The notes beneath the pieces are model-generated. The model was not told where the DNA came from. It saw nothing but the letters and a program-made list of their open reading frames with translations, and ran no database searches. A stretch of 64,000 nt of DNA from Lolium rigidum (taxonomy: Eukaryota; Streptophyta; Magnoliopsida; Poales; Poaceae). Below are positions 21,438-32,041 of this stretch, one piece after another; position 1 is the first letter of the stretch, and every line of letters begins with the position of its first letter. The translations under genes and the position numbers were made by a program. The stretch covers positions 331,311,090-331,375,089 of the forward strand of contig NC_061514.1 of assembly GCF_022539505.1 (NCBI RefSeq), in the 5' to 3' direction.

Positions 21438-22005
21438 TGATACGTCTCCAACGTATCTATAATTTCTGATGTTCCATGCTTGTTTTATGACAATACCTAC
21501 ATGTTTTGTTCACACTTTATATCGTTTTGATGCATTTTACGGAACTAACCTATTGACGAGATGCCGAAGTGCCAGTTCCTGTTTTCTGTTGTTTTTTGTT
21601 TCAGAAATCCTAGTAAGGAAATATTCTCGGATTTGGACGAAATCAACGCCCAGCATCTTATAATTCCACGAAGCTTCCAGAACACCGAAGAGGGACCAGA
21701 GGGGAGGCCCAGGGGCCCCACACACCATGGCGGCGCGGCCAGAGGGGGGGCGCGCCCAGCTACTGTGTGGGCCCCCCAAAAACCCTTTCGACTCTGCCTC
21801 TTCACCTATTTAAGCCTCCCTGACCTAAAACCTCGATACGGAAAAGCCACGGTACGAGAAACCTTCCAGAGCCGCCGCCATCGCGAAGCCAAGATCTGGG
21901 GGACAGGAGTCTCTGTTCCGACACGCCGCCGGGACGGGGAAGTGCCCCCGGAAGGCATCTCCATCGACACCACCGCAATCTCCATCAACGCTGCTGCTCC
22001 CATGA
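21438..22005 (+). repeat. 5' LTR of element B, part 1
   Basis: Begins TGATACGTCTCCAACG. 568 bp up to the insertion of C; contains a ctatttaag TATA-like word near 21806. It continues at 36079. Confidence 0.9.
22001..22005. repeat. element C target-site duplication, left copy
   Basis: catga, repeated at 36074-36078. Confidence 0.9.
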
Positions 22006-22757
22006 TGTCGTCGTGGTGAACAAACAGATGCCATAGGATGGCTTATCTTGGGGCCGAATGGACGCTAGAGGATTCGGGGGAGGGTTTATGACTAGATGGG
22101 ATGAACTTCCGGATGGTTTCCTCAAGAACTTGGCCAAGGCCAGAGGTTGAAGAAGAAAGACACAAGGAAGAACTCGCTCTAGATCACTATCTTCATTGAT
22201 CTCCACAGGTTACAGGTTCGAGCTTACAAGGTTCTCTCTCTATCTTCTGCTATCGTTCCGCTATCTCTCGTTCTCTGCGCCCGTGAAGAAGGCTGCCCCC
22301 TCTCCTTATATAGGGGAGAGGGTGACTTACAGGACAAGAAACCCTAATGGGATCTTTGACTAGACAAACTACTTTTACAAAGATACTTTACAAAGCTACT
22401 TTAATCATAGATGACGCCGGGGTCTTCTTTAAACAGGGAGGCTGACGTCCTCCGGCTTCTTTGACCGTCATCCTCCTCTTTGTCTTTAGGCCTTCGTTTA
22501 AAGCCACTTTGCTTAGCTCATCCTTGTCCGCTAGCTCAGGAGAGAATCTTTGACTGGTCCTGCCGACATGTTCTTCTTCCGGTCTCCGGCATCCTTTCTA
22601 TCCGGTCCCGGTATGCCCCTCTCTGGGGATACCGGCTTAGCTTACTTAGCCAAATTCCTATCTTTGAGTTCCGGTATAAATATTAAACCGGTATCTTGAT
22701 GGATAAGACCATCCGGTTTGGCATGCCTTTGGCATACCGGGGGTCATCCCCCCAACA
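22006..22757 (-). repeat. 3' LTR of element C
   Basis: On the minus strand it begins TGTTGGGGGGATGACC and ends CACCACGACGACA. A near-palindromic TATA region, cctctccttatataggggagagg, lies around 22300. The adjacent PPT (minus) is gcttcggggactaa at 22758-22771. Confidence 0.9.
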
Positions 22758-23145
22758 TTAGTCCCCGAAGCTGGTATAGTCTGGCGGATCCTATCCAATA
22801 GACCATGCCAGGTTCCCATGTTCTTGTAAACCGGTTTAATTTATCCGGCGCTCTGCTTGGTTCCGGCATCTTTGCCCGGATTTATGCCCTCTTTCTTTGC
22901 AAGGCATTCTCCGGCTGCTTATCTTCCGGCATCTTGTTCACTTAATACTTCCTCGGCGAAGTCGAGAATATATCGGGTCCCGCGCCTGTCAGAGACATGC
23001 GCACTGTGACTGACGCGCCAGTGTCAGGGGTCACTTCCGTTCGGCTTCCGCGCGCACATTAACTGCTCCTCAGTGGATCCCAACTACTTCTTTTGATCCG
23101 TGTGCGCCCCCCTGTGGCTCTTCGCTATCGCGCGTGTATCGCCGC

Positions 23146-23240
23146 GCCACGTGGCGATACGCGGGGCGAACCGTCGCGGCCCACGGGCTGAACCGCTACG
23201 GTCCAGCGGTTTTCCAGTCCACCTCTTTTCCTTTATAAGG
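23146..23240 (+). promoter_or_regulatory. promoter of the antisense gene in element C: G-box and TATA-like box
   Basis: A perfect palindromic G-box GCCACGTGGC at 23146-23155 and TTTATAAG with core TTATAA at 23233-23238, on the coding strand of the antisense gene and about 480 bp before its ATG. Both are retained in C' (53755-53764, 53842-53847). G-boxes bind bZIP/bHLH factors in plants. Confidence 0.55.
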
Positions 23241-23720
23241 TCGAACCGCCCCTTTTCCTTCTTCTTCTTCGCACTCTACAGTTCCTCGCGCACTACCGCT
23301 CCTTGCTCGTACATCTGCGCCACTCCGTTCGCTTGCTCGAGTTCCGCCGCCCGGCAAATCTTCGCCAGTGCGCCGCCGGACGTCGCCAGATTTCACCACG
23401 GGACGAATTTCTGTCGCGCCTTTCTCTCGGCCGCGACATTGGCGTCCCTTCAAGCTCTTCTCCGCCTCACCGTCGCCGGACTTCCTTGCCTGCAGCAAGC
23501 TCGCCCAACCGCCGGCGAACTCCTTCCTCTGCGACTCCGCCGCCCCAGGTTAGGCCTTATTCGCGTTTACTCCTCTTCTGCTTGCTGTTCAGATCTTGAG
23601 TTGGAGGCGTATTTACTCTTTCTTTTTCCTTGCTTTTTCTCTCTTTCGTAGATCTTCTCGCGGGGGTAGTTCTTGGGGAACTTGTTTTTTCGAGTAGATA
23701 CCGGGATTTCTCAAATCCAA

Positions 23721-26700
23721 ATGTCTTCCGAACAATACCTTTCCACCTCTTCCTCCAGTAACCCGGAAGATCGCGCCTCCGACGGGGTTAGATCTAGCCC
23801 AGATGGAATCTGACGGCGGCCAAGAACAAGATGCCGGTAGCTCTAGCCAAGCTTCCGGCGCTGATTCTTCCGAGATCACTCGCGGAGCCTGGATGGGCTC
23901 CAGCGTTAGTAAATATGAGATTGACTGCCTATACCGGTCCCGGAGGATTCCGGAAGGAGTAACCTGCCGGCTTCCCAGCGACGAGATCGAACCGGTGCCT
24001 AACCCCGGTGAACGCGTCGTCTTCCTTGCTCATTTTGAGCGCGGCTTCGGCCTCCCTGTTTCCTCTTTCTTCCGGAGTTTCCTTGACTTCGACAAACTCC
24101 AACCTCACCACCTTCCCGGCAACGCCATTTTCTATCTCTCTTGCTATGTCACCTTCATGGAGGCTTATATCGGCATCCGTCCCACTCGCGAGACGTTTGC
24201 TCGATTCTTCGCCCTTCGGATTAATTCCGTTCAGGGCTTAGACATTCCTAAACCCAAACCCCCCGTACAATGCGGGTCTTGCATCATCGGCTCCCGTCAG
24301 GGGAGCCCCTTCTTTAAGTTTTCCGGTCTCGAGTCATGCCGGCTCTGGCAAGGGACCTTTTTCTATGTTAGGAACAACGGCGCCGCAGATCTCATTGATC
24401 TGCCTCCTTTTGATCCGGCGCCGCCCACCAAGACTAACTGGAGCTACAATCCGAAGGAGTCTCACAACGAGACGAACCGGATTATACGCTTCATGAAACA
24501 GCGGATGAAGGACACCAACCTCTGCTCTGATGACATCATCCGCACCTTCATCTCGCGCCGGGTGCTTCCTCTTAAGCGCCGCGCCCACAAGATGTGCGAG
24601 ATGTATGGCCCCGGCGATCCTACCAAGATCACCGGGCTCCCTCTCAGCAAGAAGGATGTCGTCCTTAAGGCCAGGCAGATCTGCCAGACCTCCATGCCGG
24701 AAGTAAGAAATTACACAACTCGTGTCGGTTCACCGGAAGCTTTTATTGTGGTTAACCTCTTCTTTCTTTTTTGTTTCTTCAGGCCAAGGACCGTTTCCCC
24801 GGTATCGAATCCGACAAGCGAGGCCGTTGCCGGAAGCGCGGTCTCGACAAGTTTGACCCCGACCCCGTCATTTTCTGGCGTGACTTGAAGATGGGCCGGA
24901 CTCCAGCCGCGCGCCTCGGCAAGTCTCCGCCGGATCCTGCCGGTTCGTCTGATGAACTGACCATCCTTGAGGTAGCTCTTCTTTTTTACTTCTCATATTC
25001 CTTTGCTATTGTTCTTCCGTAGATGTGCCCTCGGCCAACGTCAACCCACAGGTCCATGAGCATGTCGCGCCGCTGCAGGCCGAGGCAGGCCAGGAGTTTG
25101 TGGACAAACTCATGGCCCAGGGCCAGAAGAACAAGACCCCGGCCTCTGATGCCGGCTCAAGCCAACCTCCTCCTGCCAAGCGCTTTCGGACCGAACCTGT
25201 CGCGGGTAAGGTCGTTGCCATGAGGCGCCACAAGGGCAAACAGATGCCGACGACTACCGGGTAAGGCTTCTCTTTTCTGCTTGTTTTCTTTTTCTTTTCG
25301 CCAAGTTCCTTTCCGGTTGCTTTTTTCCCAACTTTTTCCTTTTCTCTTTTTCAGCCCCGCGCTCAAGCTTGGCTCCAGGCTTGAGGGCTCTGCCGGTTCG
25401 GCCAGGACCTCAACTCCTCCTCCTCATTCCAGCCCGGCACCATCTGGTGCCGGCAACATCTCTGCCTCCCCTCTGGGGGGCACAACAAGTTCGGGCCGCG
25501 CGGCCCCTACACCGCCAAATCTCCGCGCGGAGGAGGACCTTGCCTCCCCTCCAGAGACCCAAGACACCGGCGCCAGCAACTTGGGCGCCGGAAAAGAACC
25601 TGCCGGGCGGGCGGAACCTTCGGTTCCTCCCGTCCCTGAGAAGAAGAAAAAGAAGAAGACTTCCTCCAAGGCCGCGCCGGAAACTTTCGTGCCGGCAACC
25701 TCAACATCGACGCCGCCGCCGGAAACCTCTGCTCCTGAGGTAACCGGGGCCACGCCAACGCCTCCACCGAGCCAAGGACCTCCTGCGACTGCGCCCAAGC
25801 CGCCGCCCGCGAGCCTCAAGATCACGGACTTTCTCAAGCCGGGGGCGTCCCGCGGAAAGGCCGCGGACGGCAGCGCCTCAAGCGGCTCGCAGCCCTTAGT
25901 GCTGCACGTCGGGCCTGCCGCCGCTGTGGTCCAGCATAAACCTTCCGGCCTGCTGGGCCGGATCGTTGATCTGAAGCGCGAGGGCAAGGAGCTGGGGCAT
26001 CTTCTCCCCTACGCCCAAAAGTGGAATGATGCGGACATCTCCGCAGCTACCCGCGGCTTGGGGAAGGACCGCCTTCCAGCGCCAGATCCGGCTGGCCCTA
26101 GGTCCACTGAAGAACACTTCACGCGGCTCAAGCACGCCGTGAAGGAGTTCGACAGCGCGTGGTACGACGCCACCAGCAACGTGGTGGTAAGCTCCTTCAA
26201 CTTCTTGTAAATTTTTCTTGATGCCGGTTTCCTTCTTTCCGGATCTTGTCTACTCTCCCAGTCCCCGAGTTTTGGGTTGAGAACGTAGATCTCAGCGCAA
26301 AACTTTTTTTTTAAAGCATTTTCAAAACCGGCATCTTTCTCATAGGATACCGTAAACTCCCAGTCCCCGTGTTTTGGGTTGAGAACGTAGGTCTTAGCGC
26401 AAAATTTTCTTAAAACGCGCGAAACCGGCATAGCCAGTCCCCGAGTTTCGGGTTAAGATCTTCGTCCTTTGCTAACATTGCTTCCTTCAAATAGAGCACG
26501 GCCGACGCCCGGAAGGCTCTTTTCGAGGAGCTTCTTTGGGAGCACCGGGACCTTGCTGAGGCACACAACAAGTGCCAAGGTAATGTCTTGCGCCTCCGAC
26601 ATCTTTTACCGGAAGGTTATCTTTTCTTTGTGATTTACAAGTTTTTCTTATAACAGCTTTCCCGGAAGCCTCCCTTGAGGCCCTCAAGGCCCAGGTTGCC

Positions 26701-27849
26701 GCACTCCAAGGTACAACACCTATCTTTCCGGTTAACTTGCTTCTTTGTGTTTCATTTGTCTTGTGTTTTGCTAATATCCCCTTTTCCGGCTCGTAGCTGA
26801 AAAGGAGCAGCTCATCCGGGATCACCAGAAGGCCTTGGAGGCCCAGAAGGAGATCTCCAGGGAGCTCAAGGATCAGGCTATCCAGGCCGGAGTCCGGCAC
26901 GCTGAGGAGCTGAATGCCGCGGAGGCTGCTGCGGAGGCCAGGCTGAATGAAGCGCTGGAGGATGCCGGCAACGCCAATGTGGTGTTGCAGGCCGAGCTGG
27001 AAGAGGGCGCCAAAGCGCTGAAAGCATCCGAGGGCAAAGCCGCAAAGGCGCACAAAGCTGCCACGGCGGAGGCTACCAAGGCCCAGAAAGCAGCCGAAGG
27101 CGAGGTCGCGCGGTTGAAGGCGGAACAGAAGAAGTAAGATCTTCTGGTTACGCGGACTGACGCGCTTGCCCTTCGTACGTCTTTCTTTTCTCTTTCCTGG
27201 TTTCCGCTTATAAGCTTATTCATTCCGGTATCATATACTTAACTTTCTTTTGTTTCGTAGGGCTCTTTCCGGATTCCCAGGCTCATGCCATAAATAAGGT
27301 TGCGGAGCACCGGGCGCAGCAGGCTGGCAATAACTTAGGTGCACCTTGGGATCCCTATGATCACTTGGTTGCTCTAAACGCGCGGGTCTCGCACATGCGC
27401 TCGGTGGACCGGAACCTTTCCGATATCCCCGAGGTGGCCTCCCAGCTCTTCAAGACCCTCTGGCCCGGCGAAGTGGTGCCGGACACCTTCTCCCTCATCA
27501 GCGACCGCTTGAAGGGTGGCTGCCGGCGGATCCGGGAGTGGCAGTGCTCTGCTGCTCGTGCCGGAGCGGACTCAGCGCTTCGCGTTGCCTGCTCCTGGTA
27601 TCCGGAGCTGGATCTGGACGCCCTCGTCGGCGTGCGTGAAGGTGCTCCCACTGATCTGGACCCGGTTCTTACCGCTAAGCGGCAGGACCGCGCGTACCAC
27701 ATCGCGGAGTACGCTGAAATGCGCACCTTCATCCCCCTCCTGAAGATGTCAAGGATGATCTGAGCGAGGAGGAGGAAGATGTAGGCGAGGATGTGCCACC
27801 GCCAACTCCCGATGCCGGCGCTGCTCCCCCGGAAGCCCCTGCTGCCTGA
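23721..27849 (+). pseudogene. antisense spliced gene of element C (putative gypsy-type transposon protein, Transposase_28-like)
   Basis: A multi-exon gene on the strand opposite to C's pol. A GT-AG intron lies in the 5' UTR (23549-23651). The ATG (MSSEQYLSTSSSS) is at 23721. The first coding exon (to 24702) has the pattern I associate with Pfam Transposase_28, 'putative gypsy type transposon': FERGFGLPVSSFFRSFL, a histidine-leucine pair, then an Ile/Phe-rich helix and GIRPTRETFARFF. Further introns are visible at 24703-24782, 24972-25022, 25261-25354 and 26187-26494, with more before the final exon. Later exons encode a Pro/Lys-rich linker (EKKKKKKTSSK), then an Ala/Glu/Lys coiled coil (26802-27137), then a conserved helical C-terminus ending PEAPAA. 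Compared with C', C has a 5-bp loss after codon 20, a deletion of about 57 bp at the end of the first coding exon, a nonsense codon at 27135-27137 and a 1-bp loss near 27737. Its role is unknown. Confidence 0.7.
26255..26460 (+). repeat. intronic minisatellite of element C (three units)
   Basis: Three units, each opening CAGTCCCCGAGTTTTGGGTT-like, at 26259, 26361 and 26435, followed by cttagcgcaaaact-like sequence. They lie inside the 26187-26494 intron. Confidence 0.8.
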
Positions 27850-28546
27850 CTTTGTGTTGTCAAAAGATATTATCTGTTCCTGGTTACTTTGTAACAAAAA
27901 CTCGTTAAATTCTACCCTCGTATGCCGGGGTTTATGATGTAAGATAAGACTTAACCTTTTGGTTTGTGGTACAACACTTTATGCCGGTAAGCTGTACCGG
28001 TAACTTATTAAGTTGTGTTTGTCTTAACATATCTGCTTGTTGAGTTGGTTTTTCTTGCACTGCAATGATTTCGAAATTGTTTCCGCATCCAATTGATGCA
28101 TACTTGGCTCTTTTGCCTTGGCTCTGCCTACCTTCTCTGGGCATTTTTGGCGTATGAGCACAAAGTTCTTTTACCAAGCAAGCATTTTCTTGAACTTAGA
28201 AATAACTCGAAATTTTTGCAAAAAACCGGTATAACCGGGGTTAGTTAAAATTTTCCGGATTGTTCTTTCCTGCTCTCTCTTACCGCAGTTCATGTGCTTA
28301 TCCCTTACTGGTTTATCTTGCTTGCCATGAAGCCAAGTTATGGACAACAGCAGAGTCGAAGACTCCGGTATGGTCTAGCACACTACTAAACCGGAAAGAA
28401 AAAACATTCAATAGGCAACCGGTCAACAGAAAAAATAGACATGTTTCATGCAAATTAATAAGGGTAGTCCCCGAGAGTCATTCAAGGTTCCGACATCTTT
28501 TATTCATAGCAATTAAGGTACAAAAAGGAACTCTTACAGCACCACT
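27850..28546. other. convergent 3' flank between antisense gene and pol of C
   Basis: About 700 bp, AT-rich, with no ORF of note. It should contain the 3' UTR of the antisense gene and, from the other side, that of the pol transcript. One PPT-like word AGTCCCCGAG occurs at 28466-28475. Confidence 0.6.
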
Positions 28547-28549
28547 TCA

Positions 28550-31046
28550 AGAGTAGAAAGGACGCAACAAAGCTACATTCCATGGGCGTTTGGTCTCCTC
28601 TCCTGACTTATCCGCCTTTCCTTTCTTCCATTCCTGTGCATCAATCAGGTAATAGGCATCATTGTGGAGAGCCTTTCTCACAATGAAAGGTCCTTCCCAT
28701 GGAGGGGAAAGCTTGTGCCGGCCTTCAGTGCGCTGCACTAGGCGTAGCACCAGGTCCCCTTCTCGGAACACTCTTGGATTAACCTTCCGGCTATGATAGC
28801 GTCTGAGGTTTTGCTGATAAATGGCTGTTCTTGCCAGAACTAGTTCTCTTGCTTCTTCTAGCAATTCCACGTCATTTTCTCGGGCCTCCTTTACCTCTTC
28901 TTCGGTATAGAGCTGCACCCTTGGGGAATCATGGAGAATGTCGGTTGGTATGACCGCTTCAGCCCCATAAACCATGAAGAATGGCGTGTATCCGGTAGAC
29001 CGGTTCGGAGTTGTTCTTAGACTCCACAGAGATCGATGGTAGCTCATCGATCCAACATCCCGGCGATTTTTCCATTGCATCAATGAGTCGTGGTTTGATA
29101 CCGGAAAGCACTAAAGCATTCGTTCTTTCAACTTGGCCATTGCCTTGTGGGTGCGCCACTGAGCACAAATCCAAACGGATGTTCTTGTCTTCACAAAACC
29201 GCTTGAATTCTCCTTGAGCAAAGTTTGAGCCATTGTCAGTTATGATACTGTGCGGGTATCCATACCGCAGAATTACATCTTTTAGGAACTTTACCGCTGT
29301 GTGGCCATCACATTTTGCGATAGGCTTCACTTCCAGCCACTTGGTGAACTTATCCACCATTACCAAGATGTGGGTCATGTTTCCCCTTGTGGTTTTAAAT
29401 GGTCCAACCATGTCCAGGCACCAAACAGCGAATGGCCAAGTTAGCGGTATGGTTTTCAAACCGGATGCTGGGGTATGGTTTTGCTTGGCGTACCTCTGGC
29501 ACCCATTGCATTTTCTTACCATATCCTCCGCATTCTCCAAAGCCATTGGCCAGTAGAATCCATGCCGGAACAACTTCGCCACCAGTGCCCTTGAGGAGGC
29601 GTGGTGCCCGCATTCTCCTCGATGTATTTCCTCAAGCATTTCTTTTCCCTCTTCCGGCTCCACACATCTCTGGAGGACACCGGTAACACTTCTCTTGTAT
29701 GCCTCACCATTGATAATAGTGTAAGCTTTGGACCTCCTCTGTATTCTTCTGGATTCATTTTCGTCAACTGGCAAGGTGCCGTTGATCAGGAATTCCTTAA
29801 TAGGTTTAACCCAAGATGGCGCTTCTCTAACTACGAACACCGGCATGTCTATGTCCATGTTGTCCACGAGTGTTACTTCTGCCGGTATGGGTACCGCAGT
29901 CCCCGAGCTTACCGGTGGAGTCCCCGAGTGTGCCGGAACAGTCCCCAGGTTTCCTTCATCGATGTCCATTGGCACCACATGTGATTCCGGTACGAAAATC
30001 GACTCCGATTCCGGACTTGGTTTGATTGATGGAACTCTTAAGTGTGCCAAGGCTATTCCGGGGGGAATTTCTTGCCTGGATGAGCCCAGCTTGGACAGAG
30101 CATCCGCGGCTTCATTTTCAGCCCGTGGCACATGGTGAAACTCACGGCCTTCGAAGAAGCCGGCAATCTTTTGCACATGAAACCGGTATGAGGCCATGTT
30201 GGCATCTTTTGCATCCCAATCTCCGGAACACTGTTGCACCACCAGATCTGAATCGCCGTAGCAAATGATCCGGAGCGCTCCGATTTCTTTTGCAACCTTA
30301 AGCCCGTGTATCAGAGCCTCGTACTCAGCGACATTGTTTGACGCCCTGAAGTGCACTTGCAGAACATACCGGAGGTGATCTCCTTTAGGTGAGGTGAGTA
30401 CCACACCGGCACCCAGACCTTCCTTGAGTTTGGATCCGTCAAAGTGCATCTTCCAGTATTCTATCTTGTGGTCTGGCGGCTTGTATTGTATCTCCGCCCA
30501 ATCGACCAAGAAATCAGCTAAAGCTTGCGATTTTATGGCATCTCTTCTTTCATACACCGGTACATACGGTGACAACTGAATTGCCCATTTTGCAATCCGG
30601 CCACTGGCATCCTTGTTACCCATGATATCGGAGATGGGTGCCTCACTCACCACCTTCATGGGGTGTTCCTCAAAGTAATGCTTGAGTTTCGTGGCGGCCA
30701 TGAACACGCCATAAGTCATCTTTTGGAAGTGTGGGTAGTTCTGCTTTGAGGAGGAAAGCACCTCGCTCAGGTAGTATACCGGCCTCTGGACGGTTTTTCC
30801 TTCCTCTTCTCTTTCTACCACAACCACAACACTAACCACCCAGTTTGTTGCCGCTATATAAAGCAACATAGGTTCTCTTTCCAAGGGCGAGGCCAAGATC
30901 GGGGCCGTTACGAGCATGTTCTTCAATTCTTTAAACGCTGCGTCCGCTCGTGTGGTCCGGACGAAAGTATCCGATTTTTTCATCAAAGCATAGAGTGGCA
31001 AGGCCTTTTCTCCTAGCCTGCTTATAAACCGGCTTAGCGATGCCAA
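28550..31046 (-). pseudogene. pol: pol of element C: RT end, two RNase H domains, integrase
   Basis: The frame 31046-28959 starts at the end of the RT (ASLSRFISRLGEKALPLY). The first RNase H has YIAAT where YxDAS is expected, so the catalytic Asp is gone, as is usual in Tat elements. A second, archaeal-type RNase H follows with its four acidic positions present (HFDGS, NVAEYEALI, YGDSDLVV, NEAADALSK). A Pro/Ser/Asp-rich linker precedes the integrase, with HHCC zinc finger (ECGHHASS...CNGCQ) and DDE core: Asp in WCLDMVGPF, Asp in TDNGSNF and Glu in QVERTN, the last two 35 residues apart. A frameshift near 29027-29033 moves the integrase C-terminus into another frame (29083-28547), which runs to FYS*. 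Sister C' is intact at that point. Confidence 0.9.
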
Positions 31047-31127
31047 GCTTCCGTAAACTTTTGCACATCTTTTAGTTCTCGCGGGATAGTCATTCTTTCT
31101 ATTGCCCGGATTTTTACCGGATTGACC

Positions 31128-32041
31128 TCAATGCCCCGGCTTGACACAAGGAAACCAAGCAGCTTGCCGGCAGTGGACACCGAAGGTGCATTTTGCCGGA
31201 TTGAGTTTCATCCGGAACCGTCTTAAGTTGTCAAATGTTTGCCGGATGTCATCGATTAAGGTATCTTTTACTTTAGTTTTTATCACAATATCATCCACGT
31301 AAACTTGCACATTCTTTCCGATTTGATCAAACAAGCATTTTTGCATACAGCGCTGGTACGTTGCACCAGCGTTGCGCAAACCAAAAGGCATTGTTACATA
31401 GCAATAAGCCCCGTGCGGGGTAATGAACGCAGTTTTTATTTGATCTTCCTTTTTCAGAGGGATTTGGTGGAATCCGGAATACGCATCCAGGAAAGACAAC
31501 AACTCACACCCAGCAGTAGAATCAATCACTTGATCGATTCGGGGCAAAGGGAAAGGATCTCTTGGGAAAGCTTTGTTGAGGTTGGTGTAGTCGATGCACA
31601 TGCGCCACACCTTTGGAGCTTGTGCCTCCGTGTTCTCATCTTTTTTCTTCTCGACCATCACCGGATTAGCCAGCCACTCTGTGTGCGTGACCTCCACGAT
31701 GAAACCGGCAACCAACAGCTTTATCACTTCTTCTCCAATGATTTTCCTCCTATCTTCCGCGAACCAGCGCAAGGGTTGCCTCATCGGCTTGGCATCCTTC
31801 CGGACGTTTAAAGAGTGCTCAGCCAGCTCCCTCGGAACTCCTACCAAGTCATCAGTTGACCAGGCAAAAATGTTCCGATTCTCACGGAGGAAGCTGACGA
31901 GCGCGCTTTCCTATGCTTGACTGAGGCCGGCACCGATACGAACGGTGCGCTCTGGGTAAGCCGGATCCAGCACAATGTCCTTTGTCTCGTTTGTCGGCTT
32001 GAATGCCGGTGAGGCCAGGTTTCCACTCATTGCCGCTAAGC
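31128..32041 (-). pseudogene. pol: reverse transcriptase of element C
   Basis: The frame 31847-31128 holds the RT palm: WRMCIDYTNLNKAFPRDPFPLP, LLSFLDAYSGFHQIPL and the catalytic VYVDDIVIKT. Upstream, RT-protease linker sequence continues to 32041 in the same frame but is broken by an in-frame TAG (plus strand 31911-31913). Two single-base frame changes near 32070 and 32110 separate it from the gag-protease frame. Downstream, a frame change near 31178 and another near 31055 separate it from the RNase H frame. This is the enzyme that would copy element RNA in the particle; in this copy it cannot be made as one protein. Confidence 0.9.

Noticed and set aside
26255..26460. CRISPR-like spaced repeats
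   Set aside because: Units are long, degenerate and lie in a plant retrotransposon intron; spacing and copy number fit a minisatellite.
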